Shown: positions 8,715 to 17,312, counted from the first letter of the stretch. The stretch: DNA of 64,000 nt from an uncultured Hyphomicrobiales bacterium (GCA_903861645.1 CAIOVE010000103.1:62001-126000), one strand, 5' to 3'. Notes: a model not told the origin generated them from the sequence alone. Numbers and translations: made by a program.

Positions 8715-9851
8715 ATGTTGAGCGTCAAGGGACTCAACACCGAATACAAGACGCAGAAGGGGCCGGCCGTGCAGGCCGCGCGCAACGTGGCCTTCGAGGC
8801 GCCAAAGGGCGTGTTCTTCACCCTCCTCGGTCCGTCGGGCTGCGGCAAGACCACGACGCTGCGCTCCATCGCCGGCCTTGAGCGCCCGACCTCCGGCGAG
8901 ATCGAGGCCAACGGCCGCGTCGTCTATTCCTCCGCCCAGGGCGTTTTCGTTCCGCCAAACAAGCGCAACTTCGGCATGGTCTTCCAGTCCTACGCGATCT
9001 GGCCGCACATGACCGTGTTCGCCAACGCCGCCTTCCCGCTGGAAGTGCGCAAGAACAGGCTCAACAAGAGCCAGATCGCCGAAAAGGTGATGAAGGTGCT
9101 GCACGCGGTCGGCCTCGACCATCTGGCCGAGCGCGATGCGACGCGTCTTTCGGGCGGCCAGCAGCAGCGCCTCGCGCTCGCCCGGGCGCTCGTCATGGAG
9201 CCGGAAATCCTGCTGCTCGACGAGCCCCTGTCGAACCTCGACGCCAAGCTGCGCGAGAAAATGCGCTTCGAGCTCAAGCGCATCCAGCGCGAGCTTGGCC
9301 TGACCACGATCTACGTCACCCACGATCAGGGCGAGGCGCTGGCGCTGTCGCACGAAATCGCCGTGATGAGCGAGGGCCGGATCGTCCAGATCGGCTCGCC
9401 GCGCACGATCTACGAGCGGCCCGCCAACCGCTTCGTCGCCGACTTCATCGGCACGACCAATTTCATCGACGGCACGGTGCTTGGACACGACGACGCCACG
9501 AAACTCTATCGCGTGCGCACGCCCATCGGCGATCTGCTGGTGACCAGCGACGCGCCGCTCGCCGGCGGCGCTCCCGTCACGCTTTCGATTCGTCCCGAGG
9601 ACGTGGAATTAACCGAGGACGCGGCCCCCGAGGACCGATTGATCAATCTGTCGTCGGGCATGGTTGACGCCAAGGTTTTCCTCGGCGATATCGTGGATTT
9701 CCAGGTCAAGGTTGGCGATGTCATGCTGCTTTCGCGGGCGCATCCCTCGCTGCGCACCCCGGTCGGCGACAAGATCAATATCCGCATGGACCCGCTGAAA
9801 TGCGTGGCCCTGCCCGCGGAACCCGCCGTCGCCGCGCAAGCCGCCGCCTGA
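8715..9851 (+). CDS. ABC transporter ATP-binding protein, Fe(III)/polyamine-type
   Basis: A 378-residue ATPase with Walker A GPSGCGKTT (about residue 40), Q-loop 'FGMVFQSYAIWPHMTV', signature LSGGQQQR, Walker B ILLLDEP with 'LSNLDAKLREKMR', and the H-loop 'YVTHDQGEAL'. The C-terminal ~100 residues are a TOBE-like regulatory domain ('SIRPEDVEL'), as in PotA/FbpC proteins. ATG at 8715 is preferred because GGGGAGG sits just upstream; the frame is open back to 8676, which would overlap the permease. It pairs with the permease at 6953 and most likely with the binding protein at 13420. Confidence 0.93.
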   Translation: MLSVKGLNTEYKTQKGPAVQAARNVAFEAPKGVFFTLLGPSGCGKTTTLRSIAGLERPTSGEIEANGRVVYSSAQGVFVPPNKRNFGMVFQSYAIWPHMTVFANAAFPLEVRKNRLNKSQIAEKVMKVLHAVGLDHLAERDATRLSGGQQQRLALARALVMEPEILLLDEPLSNLDAKLREKMRFELKRIQRELGLTTIYVTHDQGEALALSHEIAVMSEGRIVQIGSPRTIYERPANRFVADFIGTTNFIDGTVLGHDDATKLYRVRTPIGDLLVTSDAPLAGGAPVTLSIRPEDVELTEDAAPEDRLINLSSGMVDAKVFLGDIVDFQVKVGDVMLLSRAHPSLRTPVGDKINIRMDPLKCVALPAEPAVAAQAAA

Positions 9852-9876
9852 ACCGAACCGCAACTAGGAGCGCCGC

Positions 9877-10995
9877 ATGGCCAAGGACGCAAAAGTTTCC
9901 GACGATCTCGCCCAGAAATTCGCCACCGAGAAGGACACGCCCTATCTGCGCTGGGTGCGCGACGAGGGTCTGGACATCATCAGCGCGCACTACATCCGCA
10001 ACCTGCGCACGGTCGAGCTGAAGCCCTGGGCGCGACGCGGCGGCAAGGGCGTCTTCATCAATCACGAGGCCTCCCGCACCTCGAACGATTGCTACGTCTG
10101 CGAAATCCCCACCGGCGGCAAGCTCGCGCCGCAGCGCCAGCTCTTCGAGGAAATGGTGCTCGTGCTGGAAGGCCGCGGTTCGACCTCGGTCTGGAACGAC
10201 GCCGGCGCGCGCATCACCTTCGAATGGAAGGCCGGCGCGCTCTTCGCCATTCCACTGAACTGCTGGCACCAGCACTTCAACGGCTCGGGCACGGAGCCCG
10301 CGCGCTTCGTCTCCGTCACCAACGCGCCGCCGGTCATCAACCTGTATGAAGACACCCACTTCGTCTTCAACACGCCGCATGACTTCAAGGAGCGCTTCTC
10401 GGGCGAGCCGGACTATTTCGCCAACAAGGGCGAGCAGAAGGGCTTCCTGCTGACCACCAACTTCGTGCCGGACGCGCCGAACATCCCGCTTATCTCGGCC
10501 AAGGAGCGCGGCGCCGGCGGCGGCCACATCCGCTTCAACATGGCCAAGGGCTCGATGAACAGCCACATCTCGCAGTTCCCGATCGGCACCTACAAGAAGG
10601 GCCACGCGCATGGCCCCGGCGCCCACGTCATCATTCTCGGCGGTCAGGGCTATTCGCTGATGTGGCCGGAGGGCGAGGAGCCGCGCCGCTACGACTGGGA
10701 AATCGGCACCATGATCGTCCCGCCGAACATGTGGTTCCACCAGCACTTCAACACCGGCACGACGCCCTCGCGCTATCTGGCGTTCAAGCACGAGGTCGTG
10801 TCGATCCGCAATTCGCAGGGCGTGCCGAAGGCGTGGATCAGCAAGCGCGTCGGCGGCGACCAGATCGACTACGTCGACGAGAAGCCCGTCATCAAGACGA
10901 TGTTCAAGGACGAACTCGCCAAGGTCGGCCTCGAGCCGAAAATGGACGAGGCCTACAAGACCGAACTCGAAACGCTGCCGCCGAAGGTCGCGTAA
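9877..10995 (+). CDS. Bicupin protein B
   Basis: A 372-residue protein with two cupin domains. In domain 1 the first motif reads P-Q-R-Q (Q86, Q88) where HxH is expected, with E91/E92 kept and H131/H133 in the second motif, so its metal site is altered. In domain 2, H243-x-H245, H250 (in place of the usual Glu) and H288/H290 ('FHQHFN') are present, giving up to five clustered histidines. It follows the ATPase gene by 25 bases with a TAGGAG site. It is strongly similar over its full length to the next gene (11049-12161), indicating tandem duplication. Enzymatic role unknown; gentisate dioxygenase-like or other bicupin oxygenase or isomerase chemistry is possible. Confidence 0.82.
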   Translation: MAKDAKVSDDLAQKFATEKDTPYLRWVRDEGLDIISAHYIRNLRTVELKPWARRGGKGVFINHEASRTSNDCYVCEIPTGGKLAPQRQLFEEMVLVLEGRGSTSVWNDAGARITFEWKAGALFAIPLNCWHQHFNGSGTEPARFVSVTNAPPVINLYEDTHFVFNTPHDFKERFSGEPDYFANKGEQKGFLLTTNFVPDAPNIPLISAKERGAGGGHIRFNMAKGSMNSHISQFPIGTYKKGHAHGPGAHVIILGGQGYSLMWPEGEEPRRYDWEIGTMIVPPNMWFHQHFNTGTTPSRYLAFKHEVVSIRNSQGVPKAWISKRVGGDQIDYVDEKPVIKTMFKDELAKVGLEPKMDEAYKTELETLPPKVA

Positions 10996-11003
10996 TCGAA
11001 TTG

Positions 11004-11033
11004 GGGCCGCCGGACCAACCGGCGGCCCTTTTT
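11004..11033 (+). terminator. Rho-independent terminator after bicupin B
   Basis: A perfect 10-bp stem (GGGCCGCCGG at 11004-11013, CCGGCGGCCC at 11019-11028) with loop ACCAA is followed by five T residues and TATTA. It lies 9 bases after the bicupin B stop and 16 bases before the bicupin C start, so it would end or attenuate transcription within the otherwise continuous gene set. Confidence 0.88.
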
Positions 11034-11048
11034 ATTAACGGAGGAAAA

Positions 11049-12161
11049 ATGGCCAGGAACGCCGTCGTCTCGGACGATCTCGCGGGCAAGTTCTCGACCG
11101 AAAAGGACACCCCGTATCTGGCGTTCGTGCGCGAGGAAGGCCTCGACGTCATCCCCGCCAATTACGTGCCCAATCTGCGCACGGTTGAGCTCAAGCCCTG
11201 GGCGCGGCGCGGCGGCAAGGGCGTCTATATCAATCACGACGCGTCTCGCACCTCGAACGACTGTTACGTCTGCGAAATCGCGCCCGGCGGCAAGCTGGTC
11301 CCCCAGCGCCAGCTCTACGAGGAAATGATCCTCGTTCTGGAAGGCCGCGGCTCGACGACGGTCTGGAACGACGCGGGCGCGCACATGACCTTCGAGTGGA
11401 AGGCCGGCGCCATTTTCGCGATTCCGCTCAACTGCTGGCATCAGCATTTCAACGGCTCGGGGCAGCAGCCCGCGCGCTATGTCGGCGTCACCTTCCTGCC
11501 GTCGGTGCTGAACATGTACGGCGACAAGGATTTCGTCTTCAACACGAAGTACGACTTCCTGAACCGCTTCAATGGCGAACCCGACTATTTCGCCGCCAAG
11601 GGCGAGCAGAAGGGCTTCCTTCTGACCACGAATTTCGTGCCGGACGCGGTCAATCTGCCGCTGATTTCCGCCAAGGAACGCGGCGCGGGCGGCGGCCACA
11701 TCCGCTTCAACATGGCGCGCGGCTCGATGGCGAGCCACATCTCGCAATTCCCGGTCGGCACCTACAAGAAGGGCCACAAGCACGGCCCCGGCGCGCATGT
11801 CATCGTGCTCAGCGGCGAGGGCTATTCCCTCATGTGGACGGAGGGCGAGGAGCCCAGGCGCTACGACTGGCAGCCGGGCACCCTCATCGTGCCGCCGAAC
11901 GCCACCTTTCATCAGCATTTCAACACGGGGCCGACGCCGGCCCGCTATCTGGCCTTCAAGCACTCCTCGCCGCGCAACGCTCAGGGCGTGCCGATGTCGT
12001 GGATCAGCAGCCGCGTCGGCGGCTATCAGATCGACTACGCCGACGAGACCAAGCGGCTGCGCGACATGTACGCCGAGGCGCTGGCCCGGCACGGGCTCAA
12101 GCCGAACATGGACGACGCCTACACGAAGGAACTGGAGACGCTGCCGCCCAAGATCGCCTGA
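11049..12161 (+). CDS. Bicupin protein C (tandem paralogue of B)
   Basis: A 370-residue bicupin that aligns almost without gaps to bicupin B. The start ATG at 11049 is behind CGGAGG. Domain 1 has the same PQRQ substitution (86-88) and 'WHQHFN' (130-135). Domain 2 has H243-K-H245, H250 and 'FHQHFN' at about 288-292. Conserved blocks such as 'NLRTVELKPWARRGGKG' and 'GEQKGFLLTTNFVPDA' are identical in both copies, while segments around 155-165 and 305-320 differ. It starts just after a strong terminator, so it may depend on read-through or its own promoter. Both copies may act as a hetero-oligomer or on different substrates. Confidence 0.82.
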   Translation: MARNAVVSDDLAGKFSTEKDTPYLAFVREEGLDVIPANYVPNLRTVELKPWARRGGKGVYINHDASRTSNDCYVCEIAPGGKLVPQRQLYEEMILVLEGRGSTTVWNDAGAHMTFEWKAGAIFAIPLNCWHQHFNGSGQQPARYVGVTFLPSVLNMYGDKDFVFNTKYDFLNRFNGEPDYFAAKGEQKGFLLTTNFVPDAVNLPLISAKERGAGGGHIRFNMARGSMASHISQFPVGTYKKGHKHGPGAHVIVLSGEGYSLMWTEGEEPRRYDWQPGTLIVPPNATFHQHFNTGPTPARYLAFKHSSPRNAQGVPMSWISSRVGGYQIDYADETKRLRDMYAEALARHGLKPNMDDAYTKELETLPPKIA

Positions 12162-12246
12162 AATCGAGGCGGTCGACGGCCCCTCTTGCCGCCCACGGGG
12201 CTTGTGCTACACGACCTTCACGAACCCCCAACGATGAGGATCAGTC

Positions 12247-12828
12247 GTGAGCGAACTCGAGCCGGCGGGCGCTGGCCACAACAGCAGCGCCATGGCCAAG
12301 GAAGAAGTGGTCTGGGAACGCTGGACCAAGAAGCGCGTCTTCGTCCGCGCGCTGGAAGGCACCTACGGCGAACTGGTGCGCGAACTGTTCAGCCAGCCGC
12401 GCGTCTATCCCACCCGCGACCACAAGTGGAAGGGCGGCCCCGGCCATTACGGCAAGAAGATCATCAACCCGCAGGCGGTCAAGGTGGCGCAGTCCATCGA
12501 AACCCACGTCGAGGTTTTCTCCCCCGGCGGCTACGGCCAGAAGCACGGCCACATGAACAGCGCCGTGTTCTTCGTGCTCAAGGGCAAGGGCCACGACGTG
12601 CACGACGGCAAGCGCTACGACTGGGAGGCGGGCGACGCCCTCATCGTCGAGAACGCCTGCGTGCATCAGCATTTCTCGGACGAACCCGACGATGAATGCA
12701 TCACGCTCGTGATGAAGGCGAAACCGCTGTTTCTCTTCATGCACATGCTGTTTCAGAAGGTGGTCGATTTCCCGCCCAAGGACGCCACCGCCAAGCAGGC
12801 GGTTTACACCCCGCCCGCCGACCTGTGA
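12247..12828 (+). CDS. Single-domain cupin protein D
   Basis: A 193-residue protein with one cupin fold in its C-terminal half. Motif 1 is 'GGYGQKHGHMNSAVFFVLKG' with H100 and H102 and no Glu in the usual position; motif 2 contains H140 and H142 ('VHQHFS'). The N-terminal ~90 residues have no recognised domain and include 'AGHNSS', a short motif seen at the start of many rhizobial proteins. The start is taken as GTG 12247; ATG 12292 is an alternative that would remove 15 residues. It follows bicupin C by 85 bases and precedes cupin E by 8 bases. Function unknown. Confidence 0.75.
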   Translation: MSELEPAGAGHNSSAMAKEEVVWERWTKKRVFVRALEGTYGELVRELFSQPRVYPTRDHKWKGGPGHYGKKIINPQAVKVAQSIETHVEVFSPGGYGQKHGHMNSAVFFVLKGKGHDVHDGKRYDWEAGDALIVENACVHQHFSDEPDDECITLVMKAKPLFLFMHMLFQKVVDFPPKDATAKQAVYTPPADL

Positions 12829-12836
12829 GGGAAGCC

Positions 12837-13391
12837 ATGTCCTTTATCGATCCGCGCGAACGCGCCGCCGCCCATCTCCAAACGCCCCATGTCGACTTCT
12901 ACGCGGAAGCGTTGAAGGCCTCGGCGCAATTCCGCGACGACTACGAAGGTCGCATGAATATCGTCAAGGCGAGCGAAATGCCTTTCGAGCGCTCGCCGAA
13001 CGGCCTGATCAAGCACATCATCAACGAGCGCATGAACACCAAGGAATGCTGCCTCGACATCTACATGCAGTTCCTGCCGGGCGGCAAAGCCTCCGGCACG
13101 CACCGCCATCTGTCGGAGGAAGTGTTCTATGTCGTCGAGGGCCACGGCTATGATCTCCATTGGGATCTGCGCTTCGACTGCCACGACAAGATGGAATTCG
13201 ATTGGGAAACCGAGCCGAAGAAATTCGAATGGCAGGCCGGCGACTTCGTCTACATTCCGCCCTACTGCGCCCACAAGCACTTCAACGCCGACCCGACGCA
13301 GGAAGCCCGCATCATCGTCTGCAACAGCCGGATACTGAAGCCCATGGGCTTCGACTGGTTCGAGCAGATCGAGAACGCGGAAGGGTACTGA
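12837..13391 (+). CDS. Single-domain cupin protein E
   Basis: A 184-residue protein with the most canonical cupin motifs of the cluster: H89-x-H91 with E94/E95 ('GTHRHLSEEVFYVVEG') and H146/H148 in 'PPYCAHKHFN'. A normal 2- or 3-His plus Glu metal centre is therefore likely. The loop between the motifs is enlarged (about residues 105-130, Asp- and Trp-rich). The ATG follows GAGGGA, 8 bases after cupin D, so the two are translationally close. The binding protein gene follows 28 bases later. Possible roles include dioxygenase, decarboxylase or isomerase; none can be selected from sequence. Confidence 0.78.
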   Translation: MSFIDPRERAAAHLQTPHVDFYAEALKASAQFRDDYEGRMNIVKASEMPFERSPNGLIKHIINERMNTKECCLDIYMQFLPGGKASGTHRHLSEEVFYVVEGHGYDLHWDLRFDCHDKMEFDWETEPKKFEWQAGDFVYIPPYCAHKHFNADPTQEARIIVCNSRILKPMGFDWFEQIENAEGY

Positions 13392-13419
13392 ACCGCTGTC
13401 CCGCGGGATCAACATCAAG

Positions 13420-14457
13420 ATGTCGTCGACGCGCGCCCTGTGCGCGGCGGCGCTGTGCGCGCTCGCCACGGGCGTTCGCGCGCAAGCGGCCGATGTCGCG
13501 ACGCTGGCATCCTATACCGGCCCCGATCGCGCCGACAAGCTCGCCGAGGGCGCGCGGCGCGAGGGAACGCTGAATCTGTATTCCTCGCTGACGACCGAGG
13601 ATCTTGGCGTCCTCGGCGCGGCCTTCGAGAAGAAATACGGCGTAAAGCCCACGTTCTGGCGCGCCAGCAACGAGGACATCCTGCAACGCGCCGTCGTCGA
13701 GGCGCGCGGCGGACGCCGCACCGTCGACCTTTACGAGACCGGCGCGGCGAGCCTCGAGGGACTGCGCCGGGAAAGCCTGCTGCAACCGGTTGTCTCGCCT
13801 GTCTTCGCCGAGTTGATGCCGCAGGCGACAGCGCCCGGCGCGTGGATCGGCACGCGCCTTCAGATCATCACGGCGGCTTACAACACCAATTCGGTGCGCG
13901 CGAGCGCGTTGCCCAAGTCCTATGCCGACCTCGCCGATCCCAGATGGAAGGGCAAGCTCACCATCGAGGCGGGCGACACGGATTGGCTGGCGACCCTTCT
14001 GACGGCGCTCGGCGAGGAGCCAGGCGAAAAGCTGCTGCGCCAGATCGTCGCCGCCAATGGCGTATCCGTCCGCAAGGGGCACACGCTGATCGCCAATCTC
14101 GTCGCCGCGGGCGAGGCGCCCGTGGCGATCACGACATACCTCTACAAGGTCAACCAGTTGAAGGCGTCCGGCGCGCCCATCGATTCATTCCAGCTTGACC
14201 CGACCGTGGCGCGCGTCGATGGCGTCGGTCTGGCCGCCGGCGCCCCGCATCCCAACGCCGCCCTTCTGTTCATGGACTTCATGCTGGGCGAGGGGCAGGC
14301 CATTCTTGCCGGTCGGGAATTTTTCCCGACCAACCTCAAGGCTGGCAAATCGCTCGACGGCATGAAGCTGGCCTTCAGCGACGCCGGCAAACAGCTCGAC
14401 GAGAGCGAACGCTGGGAAAAACTCTACAACGACATTTTCGGCCGTCGTTCGCGCTGA
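13420..14457 (+). CDS. ABC transporter periplasmic binding protein, Fe(III)/polyamine-type
   Basis: A 345-residue exported protein. The N-terminal ~23 residues are a signal peptide ending near 'GVRAQA'. The mature part has the FbpA/AfuA-type start 'REGTLNLYSSLTTEDL', 'LPKSYADLADPRWKGKLTIE' and a C-terminal 'EGQAILAGREFFPTN'. It lacks an obvious twin-Tyr ferric site, so an organic ligand is as likely as iron. It is the natural partner of the permease (6953) and ATPase (8715); the four cupin genes lie between. This placement links transport with the cupin enzymes. Confidence 0.85.
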   Translation: MSSTRALCAAALCALATGVRAQAADVATLASYTGPDRADKLAEGARREGTLNLYSSLTTEDLGVLGAAFEKKYGVKPTFWRASNEDILQRAVVEARGGRRTVDLYETGAASLEGLRRESLLQPVVSPVFAELMPQATAPGAWIGTRLQIITAAYNTNSVRASALPKSYADLADPRWKGKLTIEAGDTDWLATLLTALGEEPGEKLLRQIVAANGVSVRKGHTLIANLVAAGEAPVAITTYLYKVNQLKASGAPIDSFQLDPTVARVDGVGLAAGAPHPNAALLFMDFMLGEGQAILAGREFFPTNLKAGKSLDGMKLAFSDAGKQLDESERWEKLYNDIFGRRSR

Positions 14458-14481
14458 ACGCGGCCTTCACGGAGCGCGAAC

Positions 14482-14877
14482 ATGTGCGGCGAACTCGAAG
14501 ACGATGGCCCGACGGATCTTGAACAGCGCCTGTTCGCGGCGTTTCTCGTCCACACGCGCCTGATGCTGAACGAGACGACCCGAAGCCGCCATGAAAGTGG
14601 CTCGGTCAGCGCCTACGCCGACCGGCTGATGGGCGACGCGCTCAACCGCGCGCGCCGCGACGCCGAGGCCGCCGACGCCGACAAGCGACAATCGATGTTC
14701 GCGGTGCAGCCGCTCGTCTTCGCCCGGCTCGCCGGCTTTCTCGCCTCCCACCTGCCGCTGAACGAAGACCCGCTGCGCAAGGTGATGGAAGCCATGATGC
14801 TCGGTTATGCCGACGCCGAGCGGCTGGGCGCGTCGTTGGCTCATGACCATGGCGACGGCGAAAGCCATCATCACTGA
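14482..14877 (+). CDS. Small uncharacterised protein with His-rich C-terminus
   Basis: A 131-residue soluble protein that I do not recognise. It appears largely helical, with 'LEQRLFAAFLVHTRLMLNET' near the N-terminus, an Arg/Asp-rich middle and 'RKVMEAMMLGYADAERLG' before a tail with six His among the last eleven residues (HDHGDGESHHH). An ATG at 14482 follows GGAG. It is 24 bases after the binding protein stop and so probably the last gene of the cupin/ABC unit. The tail echoes the His-rich tail of EutA-like 2, which suggests metal handling as an inference. Confidence 0.65.
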   Translation: MCGELEDDGPTDLEQRLFAAFLVHTRLMLNETTRSRHESGSVSAYADRLMGDALNRARRDAEAADADKRQSMFAVQPLVFARLAGFLASHLPLNEDPLRKVMEAMMLGYADAERLGASLAHDHGDGESHHH

Positions 14878-14940
14878 GTGCGTATAACCACCGACTGGCT
14901 CCGGCCGGGCGGTCGCGCTAGTCTACGATCTTAAATCGCC

Positions 14941-16014
14941 ATGGAGACGCCCTTGTTACGCCTCGTTCGCGCCCTCGCCCGCTTCGACATGGTCGCCACG
15001 CTCGGCCTCGCGCTGCTTCTGCTGGCGGGCGTCGCAAGCGCGCGCGCCAACGACAAGGTCGCCGTCGGCATGCTGCGCTTCGTCTCGTCCGGCCCGCTGT
15101 TTCTGGCGATGGAGCGCGGCTATTTCCGCGATCAGGGCATCGACATCGAGCCGAAATTCTTCGAGGCCGCCCAACCCATTGCCGTCGCGGTCGTGTCTGG
15201 CGACATTGACTATGGCGCGACGGCCTTCACGGGCGGGTTCTTCAACCTCGCCGGCGCCGGCCAGCTCAAGATCATCGCCGCCCAGTCGAAGGAGGCGAAA
15301 GGCTACGAGGGCAACGCCATCCTCGTTTCGAACGCCGCTTGGGACAAGGGCTTCCGCGCACTCAAGGACTTCGGCGGCAAGAGCCTCGGCATTTCGCAGG
15401 TGGGCTCCTCGTTCCATTACCAGATTGGACAATTGGCCCGCGTCGCCGGCTTCGATCTCAAGACCGTGACGTTGCGACCCCTGCAATCCCTGCCGAACAT
15501 GGTCGCCGCGCTGAAAGGCAATCAAGTCGACGCCATCATCATCGCGCCCCATCTCGCCAAGCCGCTGGTCAACGCCAACGAAGCGCATTTGCTGGGCTGG
15601 TATTCGGACTACGATGAATACCAGTTCGGTGGCCTGTTCACCGCGACCAAGACCGCGAAGGATCGACGGGAACTTACCCAGCGCTTCGTGCGCGCCTATC
15701 AGAAAGGCGCCGCCGATTACGCCGACGCCTTCATGAAAAAGGACGCCGCGGGCGCGCGCGTCTTCGACGCCGCGTCGGACGCCGCCGCGAAAATCATCAC
15801 GAAATATGTTTATCCCGCGGAGGCCGAAGACAAGGGCGTCGCGCTGGTCAAGGCCTCCGCCTTCCCCGCCGACGCGCAAGCACGGCTCGACGTCTCCGAC
15901 ATCTACAATCAGATCGCCTGGATGAAGGCGGAAAAGCTCGTCGACGCCAAGGTCGATCCCGCGACGACGCTCGACCTTGAATTTGTCGACGGCCACTTCA
16001 ATTTGCCCAAGTGA
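14941..16014 (+). CDS. NMT1/THI5-type ABC solute-binding protein
   Basis: A 357-residue exported protein with a hydrophobic signal segment (about 18-37, ending near 'VASARA'). It has the SsuA/TauA/NMT1 pattern: 'GPLFLAMERGYFRDQGIDIE', 'VVSGDIDYGATAFTGGF', 'LKDFGGKSLGISQVGSSF' and 'PNMVAALKGNQVDAIIIAPH'. Such proteins bind alkylsulfonates, pyrimidine precursors, nitrate or aromatic acids. No cognate permease or ATPase is adjacent; instead the stop overlaps the start of the Nramp-like gene (GTGA), implying joint translation. Confidence 0.85.
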   Translation: METPLLRLVRALARFDMVATLGLALLLLAGVASARANDKVAVGMLRFVSSGPLFLAMERGYFRDQGIDIEPKFFEAAQPIAVAVVSGDIDYGATAFTGGFFNLAGAGQLKIIAAQSKEAKGYEGNAILVSNAAWDKGFRALKDFGGKSLGISQVGSSFHYQIGQLARVAGFDLKTVTLRPLQSLPNMVAALKGNQVDAIIIAPHLAKPLVNANEAHLLGWYSDYDEYQFGGLFTATKTAKDRRELTQRFVRAYQKGAADYADAFMKKDAAGARVFDAASDAAAKIITKYVYPAEAEDKGVALVKASAFPADAQARLDVSDIYNQIAWMKAEKLVDAKVDPATTLDLEFVDGHFNLPK

Positions 16015-17312
16015 CGCGCGACGCGGGCAAGGGCATGGTCGACGAACAGGGCAGGAAAAACTTTCGCTACGCGCTGGGGCCGGGGCTGATCACCGGCGCT
16101 TCCGACGACGATCCGAGCGGCATCGCCACATACTCGCAGGCCGGCGCCCAGTTTGGCTTCGGCATGTGCTGGGTCATGCTGTTCACGTTCCCGCTGATGG
16201 CCGCGATACAGGAAATCTGCGCGCGCATCGGCCGCGTCACCGGACAAGGCATCGCCGGCAATATTCGCGCGCATCACTCAAAAACGTTGCTGCGGATCAT
16301 CGTCGGCCTGCTGTTGGTCGCCAACACGCTCAATCTCGGCGCCGATCTCGGCGCCATGGGTGACGCGTTGCGGTTGCTGATCGGCGGCTCGACGAAGGTC
16401 TATGTCGTGCTGTTCGCGGTTGGCTGCGCGCTGCTTGAGATTTTCTCGCGCTACGACCGATACAACAGCATCCTGAAATGGACGTCCGTCGCGCTGCTCG
16501 CCTATGTCGCGACAGCCTTCGCGGTCGACACGCCGTGGCGCGAGGTGGCCTGGAGCACCTTCCTGCCGAGCGTCACATGGAGCTCCGAATATATTGTCCT
16601 GCTCGTCGCCGTGCTCGGCACCACGATAACCCCCTACTGCTTTTTCTGGCAGTCATCGCAGGAAGCCGAGGACGAGCGCCTCGACCCCGACGCCCATCCG
16701 CTCATCGAGGACGCCTCGGACGCGCCAGCGCAGATCGCGCGACTGCGTTTCGATACGTGGTTCGGCATGGGCTATTCCAACATCATCAGCCTGTTCATCA
16801 TGATCACCACGGCGGCGACGCTGCACGCCCATGGGATCACCGACATCCAGACCTCCGCGCAAGCGGCGGAAGCGCTGCGGCCGATCGCCGGCCCGCTGAC
16901 CTTCGTGATCTTCTCGGCGGGCATCATCGGCATCGGCCTGCTGGCGGTGCCGGTGCTCGCGGGTTCCGCGGCCTATGCGCTCGGCGAGGCGCTGGAATGG
17001 CCGACGGGACTTGATCGTCTTCCGCTGGAGGCGCGGGCGTTCTACGGCGCCATCGTCGTTTCGACGCTTGTCGGCGTGGTGATCAACTTTCTCGACATCG
17101 ATCCCATCAAGGCCTTGCTCTGGGCGGCGGTTCTGAACGGCGTCGTCGCGGCGCCGCTCATGGCCGTCATCATGTTCATGGCCTGCGAACGCAAGATCAT
17201 GGGCGACTTCACGCTGCCGCCCGCGTTGAAACTCACGGGTTGGCTTTGCACCGGCGCGATGACCGTCGCCGTGGTCATCATGATTGGCGCGTCCGTTTTC
17301 GCCGCAGCCTAG
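16011..17312 (+). CDS. Nramp-family carrier with altered metal-site motifs
   Basis: A 433-residue polytopic protein with about 11 hydrophobic segments. The TM1 motif, DPGN in Nramp metal transporters, reads DPSG here (about 34-37, in 'SDDDPSGIATYSQAGA'). The TM6 motif, usually ATIMPH, reads 'TTITPYCFFWQSSQ'. The metal-coordinating Asn and Met are therefore replaced, so Mn2+/Fe2+ transport should not be assumed; a related clade transports Mg2+ or other substrates. The start is either GTG 16011, overlapping the previous stop, or ATG 16035. Its stop shares the CTAG tetranucleotide with the convergent peroxidase gene. Confidence 0.85.
   Translation: MTRDAGKGMVDEQGRKNFRYALGPGLITGASDDDPSGIATYSQAGAQFGFGMCWVMLFTFPLMAAIQEICARIGRVTGQGIAGNIRAHHSKTLLRIIVGLLLVANTLNLGADLGAMGDALRLLIGGSTKVYVVLFAVGCALLEIFSRYDRYNSILKWTSVALLAYVATAFAVDTPWREVAWSTFLPSVTWSSEYIVLLVAVLGTTITPYCFFWQSSQEAEDERLDPDAHPLIEDASDAPAQIARLRFDTWFGMGYSNIISLFIMITTAATLHAHGITDIQTSAQAAEALRPIAGPLTFVIFSAGIIGIGLLAVPVLAGSAAYALGEALEWPTGLDRLPLEARAFYGAIVVSTLVGVVINFLDIDPIKALLWAAVLNGVVAAPLMAVIMFMACERKIMGDFTLPPALKLTGWLCTGAMTVAVVIMIGASVFAAA

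Noticed and set aside
7004-8911. Long minus-strand frame (635 codons) opposite the ABC permease
   Set aside because: The permease on the plus strand has clear membrane and EAA motifs; the opposite frame has charged, repetitive sequence typical of an antisense shadow.
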